64,000 nt of DNA from a bacterium (lineage in GTDB: Bacteria; Vulcanimicrobiota; Xenobia; Xenobiales; JADMJV01). Shown here one piece after another: positions 59,215-64,000 of this stretch (positions are counted from its first letter, which is position 1; each line of letters opens with the position of its first letter). The position numbers and the translations under genes are program-made. The stretch lies in contig JAFEBA010000023.1 in NCBI GenBank assembly GCA_018266105.1, positions 681 to 64,680 on the forward strand. The letters are read 5' to 3'. Under the pieces are notes generated by a model. It was given only the letters and a program-made list of their open reading frames with translations, searched no databases and was not told the DNA's origin.

Positions 59215-59589
59215 GTGGCCTACTTTGCCTTGATGCTCCTGCCCGTGCTGCTGGGAGGACGCTGGCGCCGCTTGCTGCGAGTGCTGGTGCCCTCCTGGCG
59301 TTTCTTCGAAAACGCCGAGCTGCCGCCACGCTTGTGGTTGCGTTACGAAGAATGGGAGCCCGGTTGGAAGCCCTTACGCAGAGCGCTGTGGTTCAATCCG
59401 GAGGACCTGCTGGAACTGGCCTGCCGGGACCTGGTGCACGCCCTGTGCGCCGACCTGGAAGAGAACTCACGGCCCATTCAGGACTGTGAAAGTTACCTCA
59501 TGCTGGTTAACCTTGCCAGAGAACGCGGCGCACACAGGTTCAAGCTGTGCCAGCAGGGCGACGACATCTTTCTGTCGGCCAGCTTCTGA
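59215..59589 (+). CDS. SdpA-like partner of an HTTM protein
   Basis: GTG 59215 starts a 124-residue protein with one short N-terminal hydrophobic segment (FALMLLPVLLGG) and a soluble remainder beginning VLVPSWRFFENAELPPRLWL. The phrase WRFF followed by a Pro-rich strand is what I associate with small proteins encoded before HTTM-domain membrane proteins, including the SdpA-SdpB pair of Bacillus. The stop overlaps the HTTM start (TGATG), so the two are made together. Assignment rests on context and this phrase. Confidence 0.5.
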   Translation: MAYFALMLLPVLLGGRWRRLLRVLVPSWRFFENAELPPRLWLRYEEWEPGWKPLRRALWFNPEDLLELACRDLVHALCADLEENSRPIQDCESYLMLVNLARERGAHRFKLCQQGDDIFLSASF

Positions 59590-60203
59590 TGCTGGGTCTG
59601 GTGCTGTGCCTTCAGACCCTTGAATTGATTCGTATCTGGCCTCAAGTCCGGAAAATCTGGACGCTTGAGTTGGTCCGGCGCCAGACAGGCTGGTTTCCCT
59701 CAGATCAAGCCTTTCACGCTCTGCTCTGGTTAAGGCTGGCCGCATCCCTGGGCCTGCTCTGGAGTCTCTCGCCCTGGCTGGTCTGGATCCTGATTGGCAT
59801 CACTCTGCTCAGCGCCATCCGCTTCGGGGGCTCACTCAACGGGGGCAGTGACTACATGACCCTGGTGATTCTCAGCTCGCTGCTCCTCCCTTGGGGACGT
59901 ATCTACCTGGCGGTGCAGTTAACCCTGTCCTATGTCGTGGCTGGACTGGTCAAAATACGCCTGCCCGAGTGGCGCAACGGCAAGACCCTCACCCTCCTGA
60001 CCGGCCTGCCGGCCTTCCTCTCATTACCGATGCTGCTCTGGGAGTGTAGCTTTCCGCTGGCCTGGAGCTCCCCCCGCCTGCTCTGGCTCTACCTGGCGGT
60101 AGGGGTATGCTTCCACCTTTGCAACGCAAAAATACTCGGACTAAATCGGTTTTTCTGGATCTGGTTGGCCGCCTACTGGCGCTTGATAACCAATTTTTCC
60201 TGA
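59589..60203 (+). CDS. HTTM-domain-like integral membrane protein
   Basis: The 204 residues have five to six helices. The central LSAIRFGGSLNGGSDYMTLV and VVAGLVKIRLPEWRNGKTL match the HTTM (horizontally transferred transmembrane) family related to vitamin-K gamma-carboxylase membrane domains and to SdpB. The carboxylase catalytic part is absent. Function in bacteria is mostly unknown apart from SdpB, which matures a killing factor. The C-terminal residues LITNFS are encoded by a copy of the GATAACCA word. Confidence 0.6.
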   Translation: MLGLVLCLQTLELIRIWPQVRKIWTLELVRRQTGWFPSDQAFHALLWLRLAASLGLLWSLSPWLVWILIGITLLSAIRFGGSLNGGSDYMTLVILSSLLLPWGRIYLAVQLTLSYVVAGLVKIRLPEWRNGKTLTLLTGLPAFLSLPMLLWECSFPLAWSSPRLLWLYLAVGVCFHLCNAKILGLNRFFWIWLAAYWRLITNFS

Positions 60204-60226
60204 GGCCTGAAAAAATGGTTATCACT
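60181..60226. repeat. Inverted GATAACCA pair after the HTTM gene
   Basis: A + core at 60185 and a - core at 60216 are separated by ATTTTTCCTGAGGCCTGAAAAAA. The AATTTTTCCTGAGG/CCTGAAAAAAT inner bases also pair in part, giving a hairpin. The left copy encodes the last residues of the HTTM protein and the right one is intergenic. It probably ends that transcript before the next gene at 60253. Confidence 0.8.
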
Positions 60227-60252
60227 CGGGCTGGCTCGGGTATTCGGTTGAA

Positions 60253-62706
60253 ATGAAGCATCCAATTACCGCCGAGGGCCTGCTCTGGGGCCTTCGAGAC
60301 CACCACCAGGGAAATTATCTGGCTCAGCAACTGGCCCTGGAAGTTCTGCCTCGACTACCTGGCCGGCTCCCGGGGCCCACCTTGAGCCTGACACAGACTT
60401 TTGCCCTGGGCGCCCTCGTTCAACAGAGCCCTGAACTGGACTGGCCCACACTGGAATCGAGGGCTGAGGGTGTTTGCCTGGGGCCGGCCGGGCCTCTGCT
60501 GACCGACCTGGCGACTTCGCTTGATAACCATTTTGCCGAGCTCGGCGTAGATGAAGGCCAACGCGGGTACGCCTTGTTTCTGGCGGGTGGACTGCGCCAG
60601 CTGCAGGTAGTGGCCGAGCGCCGGGCCTGGCTGCGCAACCCTGACCATCCCCAGTACGGTCTGGCCTGTGGCTCCTACTTACGTCCCGAGGCTCTTTTCA
60701 GCCAGAGGACTCAAACGGTGGTCTACCTGGGGCGGGACCACGCCAATCCCACGGGCCTGGAAGAAGTCACGGTGGGCAAACTCAAGGTGGTTTCGCTGGA
60801 GCAGTTCTTTCTGGACAAAGACCAGGTGGTGGTGGGATTTGGCAAGCCCAATGTCTTTACTCTGGTGCCAGCGGATAATGGTTATCAGAAGCTGGATGCC
60901 TTCATGTTTTTCCGCAAGAAAGCGCGAATGGTCTGGTCGTCGGTGGTGCAGTCTGGCATTTTTATTCGCCCGCGCAAACTGCCGGAAGGGTCGGTGGATG
61001 CCCTCTGGAGGGCGCTGCGGGCTCAACGGGGCAAGCGGTCGTTCTCTTGCGCTCAAGCGAATGCAATCGCGCTGACTGAGGCCGGGTTCACCTCTGGAGG
61101 AGCCGGACTGGAAGATCTGGTGCGTCCTCAAGCTCTTTTCATGCGCATCATCAAGGAAGGCCTGGAGTTTGGCGGCCAGCCGGTGATTTTTGATATCCTG
61201 AACACAACCCCGGTGACGGCCGAGGAGCACTTCGAGGCGGTGCTCGCCAAGGAGCGTCGCAGTCCGATCAGCTACCTGGAGAAACTCTGGGATGCCGGCC
61301 AGAAGTCGGAAGCCGAGATCGAAAGCCTGAAGGCGGCCCGAGCTCTCAAAGCAGTGGCCGCTCCGAACACCCCGGTTCTGGCTGGTGCACCGCTCCGCGT
61401 GCGCAATTCTAGACCTTCAGACCTGGGGATGGTCTTTCGCCAGATCTGGGGCCATCACGTGCTCTGGGAAGCTCTGCCGGACCCCGAGGAAATCAACATC
61501 GACGAATATCTACCGGAAGTTCTAGTCGATAAATTCACGCTAGCCAAAGCTCAGGGTCGAAAGCTGAAAAGCGTGGACCGTCTGAAAAGCGTAATGTTCT
61601 CGCGCGAGATGATTGAGTCAATCCGTGAATCCATGACGGCTCACTTCGACGACATGGGAAGCTATCAGCCGGGACAAATTAAAGCAATGGTTCCTGCTGC
61701 AGCTATGGGTGAAGACCCGATCCTCTTTAATTTGGTTATCTGCGGGCCCAAGGTCCTGAGCCGAATTTCCATCACCCGCATCGAAGGAGAGAGCAAGGCT
61801 CCAGACTGGGTGCTTTCCAAGCACGTGCTGATCTCGGCTTACGACCCGGATGTTCGCTATGCCGGTGAGATCTGGGCCGAGCGCTTTGTGGCTCCAGACC
61901 AAACCGAACAACTGCGCTTTCATCTCAACAACAACTCTGGAACCTACCATCCCAGCCAGAAGCAACTGGAGGGAGCGGCCGCCTACCTGCGCGCCCTGTT
62001 CCCGGGAGTCGAGCTGCAGGCCCATCCGGTGGTGCCGCCGAGTCCGGCCAAGCAGGATGTGCAAAAAAGTTATCAGGTTCCGAACGAGCGTTACGATTCG
62101 ATCAAGGAAAAGCTGAACGGTCTGGTGCTGGAATTAGGGAGTGAGCGCTACAGCGTGCGCGCCTTACCCACGCTCGAGCTTTATAGCGAATACTTTGATA
62201 CGGCCGACGGGAAGTTGGCCCGGGCTGGTGCCCAGCTTCGAGCGCGCACCCGAGTCGGCGATTCGGGACGCGTGAAAGAGATCGAGCTGGAGGCCAAGCT
62301 GGATGGAAAGCGAGTCAAGGGCGCCAGCTTTGACAGCGCGGAAAGCTGGGAGTCGGCACGCCAGGCCATCCTGGACGGCGTGGAGGATCCGGCGGTCATG
62401 TTCGTTCGCTCGTTGACCCAGGAGCCGCTCCTGCCCTCGTCCTGGAAGCGAACCCGACGCGCGCTCTTTGGAGTCGCTCAGCGCAAACCGCTGGGACTGG
62501 GTTGGTTAACCCCCGCCTTCATCTTGAGCCTGGACTGCTCAAGAAGCCCCGAGTGTGAGTGCTGGTACGAACTGCAGCCGCAGATCTTCACCAAGCTGCC
62601 CTGGACCAAGAACATCGACCTGGAGCGTCTCAACAAATTTGACGAGCTCTGTTCTCAACTCGAGTCGCGCTTCGAGCTTTGTGAACAGGTCGTTGCCGAA
62701 ATATGA
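60253..62706 (+). CDS. Large protein with a C-terminal CYTH-like domain
   Basis: The 817-residue soluble protein is not one I recognise as a whole. The N-terminal 400 residues are alpha/beta with no clear motif. A middle part contains WVLSKHVLISAYDPDVRYAG and LRFHLNNNSGTYHPSQKQLE, which looks like a compact folded domain of its own. The C-terminal 190 residues have ELYSEYFDTADGKLARAGAQ, LRARTR and VKEIELEAKLDG. This is the order of a CYTH/triphosphate-tunnel domain (Y-F/Y-D-T, LRxR, then E-x-E-x-K), though the usual N-terminal E-x-E-x-K strand is not clear. Three words lie inside (60523, 60879, 61733). Function unknown. Confidence 0.5.
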   Translation: MKHPITAEGLLWGLRDHHQGNYLAQQLALEVLPRLPGRLPGPTLSLTQTFALGALVQQSPELDWPTLESRAEGVCLGPAGPLLTDLATSLDNHFAELGVDEGQRGYALFLAGGLRQLQVVAERRAWLRNPDHPQYGLACGSYLRPEALFSQRTQTVVYLGRDHANPTGLEEVTVGKLKVVSLEQFFLDKDQVVVGFGKPNVFTLVPADNGYQKLDAFMFFRKKARMVWSSVVQSGIFIRPRKLPEGSVDALWRALRAQRGKRSFSCAQANAIALTEAGFTSGGAGLEDLVRPQALFMRIIKEGLEFGGQPVIFDILNTTPVTAEEHFEAVLAKERRSPISYLEKLWDAGQKSEAEIESLKAARALKAVAAPNTPVLAGAPLRVRNSRPSDLGMVFRQIWGHHVLWEALPDPEEINIDEYLPEVLVDKFTLAKAQGRKLKSVDRLKSVMFSREMIESIRESMTAHFDDMGSYQPGQIKAMVPAAAMGEDPILFNLVICGPKVLSRISITRIEGESKAPDWVLSKHVLISAYDPDVRYAGEIWAERFVAPDQTEQLRFHLNNNSGTYHPSQKQLEGAAAYLRALFPGVELQAHPVVPPSPAKQDVQKSYQVPNERYDSIKEKLNGLVLELGSERYSVRALPTLELYSEYFDTADGKLARAGAQLRARTRVGDSGRVKEIELEAKLDGKRVKGASFDSAESWESARQAILDGVEDPAVMFVRSLTQEPLLPSSWKRTRRALFGVAQRKPLGLGWLTPAFILSLDCSRSPECECWYELQPQIFTKLPWTKNIDLERLNKFDELCSQLESRFELCEQVVAEI

Positions 62707-62718
62707 ACTTCATGATGC

Positions 62719-62748
62719 TTGACAGTCGCGGCCATGTTGGCCTACCCT
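62719..62748 (+). promoter_or_regulatory. Promoter of the SAM-riboswitch leader
   Basis: TTGACA (62719-62724), an 18-base spacer and TACCCT (62743-62748) give a sigma-70-type promoter with a perfect -35 and a weaker -10. The predicted start is about six bases before the riboswitch, exactly where one is needed. Confidence 0.6.
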
Positions 62749-62757
62749 GAGCCTATC

Positions 62758-62866
62758 AAATCATCGAGACCAGCAGAGGGTTCAGGCCCTGTGAAGCTGG
62801 GGCAACCTGTCCGTCGAGAGACGGAGGAAGGTGCCAACTCCTGCGGCGCAAGCCGAGAGATGAGGC
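62758..62866 (+). promoter_or_regulatory. SAM-I (S-box) riboswitch
   Basis: The leader carries the S-box core in order: CATCGAGACCAGCAGAGGG, then AGGCCCTGTGAAGCTGGGG, CAACC, a variable stem CCGTCGAGAGACGG, GAAGGTGCCAACTCC and GAGAGATGAGG. TCATC (62761-62765) pairs with GATGA (62859-62863) as the basal helix. SAM binding stabilises this fold and lets a downstream terminator form. It sits before cystathionine gamma-synthase, a classical target in the methionine pathway. Confidence 0.9.
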
Positions 62867-62920
62867 GACTGTGCTTATGTGCGCATCGCAATGAGGGCCC
62901 TTGAGCCCACGCATCTTTTG

Positions 62921-62956
62921 GACCGGCCTCGCAGGAGAGCCGGTTCTTCTGTTTTC
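62921..62956 (+). terminator. Riboswitch-controlled attenuator hairpin
   Basis: GACCGGCCTC (62921-62930) pairs with GAG and GCCGGTT (62935-62945) around the loop GCAG, with one unpaired A, and is followed by CTTCTGTTTTC. It is placed between the S-box core and the metB ribosome site, as expected for a transcription-terminating SAM riboswitch. The T-tail is broken by C and G, so termination may be leaky. Confidence 0.75.
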
Positions 62957-62989
62957 GATGGTTTTCTGCAATGAGAGAGGATGAAAACC

Positions 62990-64000
62990 ATGTCCAAGTT
63001 GAGCTCCGCTACCCTGGCCGCGCGCGCCGGCGTCGAAACTGATACCGCCCACGGCTCGGTGATGCCGCCTCTCTATCTGAGCAGCAATTACACCTTCGAC
63101 GGTTTCAAGAACAAGCGTCAATACGACTACTCGCGCAGCGGCAACCCCACTCGCGACTGCGCCGGCACGGCCATCGCCAAACTGGAAGGGGGCGCGGGCG
63201 CCGTTCTGGTGGCCTCGGGAATGGCCGCCCTGGACCTGCTGACCTACGCCGTCAAGCCGGGCGAGCTGATTTTCGCCCCTCACGACTGCTACGGCGGAAC
63301 CCACCGCCTGCTGCGCAGCAAGGCCGAGCGCGGTTTCTTCCGAGTGCGCTGGGTGGATCAGACCGACCTGCAAAAGCTGGAGCAGGCCTTCGCTGAGGAG
63401 GCCCCGCGGCTGATCCTGATCGAAACCCCCAGCAACCCGCTGCTGCGCCTGACTGACGTTCGGGCCGTGTGTACCCTGGCCAAGCGCTACGGCACGCTGT
63501 GCGCCGCTGATAACACTTTTCTCTCGCCGGTGCTGCAGCGTCCCCTGGAGCTGGGCGCGGACATCGTGGTCCACTCCACCACCAAGTATCTGAACGGCCA
63601 CTCCGATGTGGTGGGGGGCGCGCTCATCTCAAAAACCGCCGAATTGCATCAGGATTTTGCCTGGTGGGCCAACTGCATCGGCAACACCGGCTCTCCCTTT
63701 GACGCCTACCAGACCCTGCGCGGCCTGCGCACACTGGAAGTGCGTATTCGCCAGCAGGAAAGCACGGCTTTGAAGGTGGCCCGCTTCTTCGAGCAGCACC
63801 AGGCGGTGGCACGCGTTTATTATCCGGGTCTGACCAGCCATCCGGGCCATCTGTTGGCGTGCCGCCAGCAGCATGGCTTCGGCGCCATGATCAGCTTTGA
63901 ACTGGTGGGAGGCGAGGAGCAGGTGCGCACCTTCGTGGAGGCCCTGCAGCTCTTCTCACTGGCCGAATCGCTGGGTGGAGTGGAAAGCCTGGTGGCCCAT
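62990..64000 (+). CDS. metB: Cystathionine gamma-synthase (3' end outside window)
   Basis: From ATG 62990, with GAGAGG nine bases upstream, the frame is open to the end of the window (337 residues). It shows PLYLSSNYTF, YSRSGNPTRD, LASGMAALDLL-type PLP contacts (VASGMAALD), ETPSNPLLRLTD, ADNTFLSPVLQ and HSTTKYLNGHSDVVGG with the PLP-binding Lys. These place it in the Cys/Met-metabolism PLP family, closest to cystathionine gamma-synthase, which joins an activated homoserine to cysteine. A gamma-lyase role cannot be excluded. The SAM riboswitch ahead of it supports the biosynthetic assignment. ATG 62981 in frame is a less likely start. Confidence 0.9.
   Translation, partial: MSKLSSATLAARAGVETDTAHGSVMPPLYLSSNYTFDGFKNKRQYDYSRSGNPTRDCAGTAIAKLEGGAGAVLVASGMAALDLLTYAVKPGELIFAPHDCYGGTHRLLRSKAERGFFRVRWVDQTDLQKLEQAFAEEAPRLILIETPSNPLLRLTDVRAVCTLAKRYGTLCAADNTFLSPVLQRPLELGADIVVHSTTKYLNGHSDVVGGALISKTAELHQDFAWWANCIGNTGSPFDAYQTLRGLRTLEVRIRQQESTALKVARFFEQHQAVARVYYPGLTSHPGHLLACRQQHGFGAMISFELVGGEEQVRTFVEALQLFSLAESLGGVESLVAH

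Larger units (their letters stand above)
2140..61740. repeat. Dispersed 8-16 nt word family, core GATAACCA
   Basis: Exact cores on +: 2140, 16671, 17628, 27548, 27721, 27767, 37588, 40032, 41434, 42766, 43360, 44174, 46137, 47191, 48787, 56568, 60185, 60523. Exact cores on - (TGGTTATC): 16860, 18026, 19002, 23020, 27742, 27786, 28258, 37805, 40194, 43971, 44438, 47211, 48368, 50455, 54898, 54952, 56600, 57459, 57883, 59127, 60216, 60879, 61733. Near matches include 18336, 39344, 43155, 45826, 50408, 55644 and 63508. Read in one direction the flanks favour CTT before the core and A/T-TTT, often then YC, after it. Copies occur in genes and between them. Positions are from reading by eye and may miss a few. 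Confidence 0.85.

Noticed and set aside
2140..61740. Reading the GATAACCA word as a CRISPR, REP element or Chi/KOPS-type signal
   Set aside because: There is no regular spacing, no long repeat unit and no strand bias, which those elements would show.
1..64000. tRNA, rRNA, insertion sequences, phage or plasmid genes
   Set aside because: I looked for cloverleaf ends, transposase and integrase motifs and found none that could be supported.

Overview
The window is gene-dense, GC-rich DNA from a bacterium with a two-membrane (diderm) envelope. A GspD/PilQ-type secretin, lipoproteins with a lipobox and many signal peptides support this. Genes are often coupled by ATGA, TGATG or TTGA overlaps, and GTG/TTG starts are common. 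The mix of Ser/Thr kinase, FHA, SARP-type regulator, ECF41 sigma factor, serpin and split CoA-aromatic enzymes does not match a familiar model genome. I cannot name the phylum from sequence alone; a poorly sampled, mostly environmental lineage is my best inference. I found no rRNA, tRNA, CRISPR array, transposase, integrase or phage gene.

Layout. 1-6 kb: end of GTP-dependent PEP carboxykinase, an MMPL/RND exporter, a secreted Ig-like repeat protein, a LON-domain protein and UbiX. 6-11 kb: a minus-strand operon of Ser/Thr kinase, FHA-ABC transporter and a secreted protein. 11-16 kb: orphan secretin, C39-type protein, small envelope proteins and a creatininase-family amidohydrolase. 16-21 kb: nucleotidyltransferase-HD protein, NDH-2-like flavoprotein with an ECF41 sigma factor, and a choline-transporter-like symporter. 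21-27 kb: a deiminase-fold protein, an FGE-like lipoprotein, a coiled-coil GGDEF/EAL protein and endonuclease III. 27.4-27.8 kb: a non-coding or decayed patch packed with repeats. 28-37 kb: a SulP-carbonic anhydrase fusion and a five-gene minus-strand operon (glutathione-dependent formaldehyde dehydrogenase, glyoxalase II, GcvT-like protein and two FAD oxidoreductases). 37-48 kb: FHA-SARP regulator, a NAT/Nudix-like/DUF2721 operon, a RidA-enoyl-CoA hydratase pair, an RNB exoribonuclease operon and an HTH-nuclease fusion. 48-55 kb: patatin, 3-hydroxybutyrate dehydrogenase, esterase, then acyl-CoA dehydrogenase, OYE-type reductase and flavin monooxygenase. 55-64 kb: small secreted proteins, a serpin, an MFS exporter, an HTTM pair, an 817-residue CYTH-like protein, and a SAM-riboswitch-controlled cystathionine gamma-synthase.

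The most striking signal is not a gene. A short polar word, consensus about CTTGATAACCAWTTTYC with core GATAACCA, occurs 41 times by my hand count (18 on +, 23 on -) where roughly one or two are expected. It lies both inside genes, in several reading frames, and between genes, where inverted pairs form hairpins and often supply the stop codon (TGATAA). Density, lack of strand bias and hairpin pairing resemble DNA uptake sequences (DUS/USS) of naturally competent bacteria, but this word matches no uptake sequence I know. Its distribution is uneven, with long empty stretches at about 2.1-16.7 kb and 28.3-37.6 kb.
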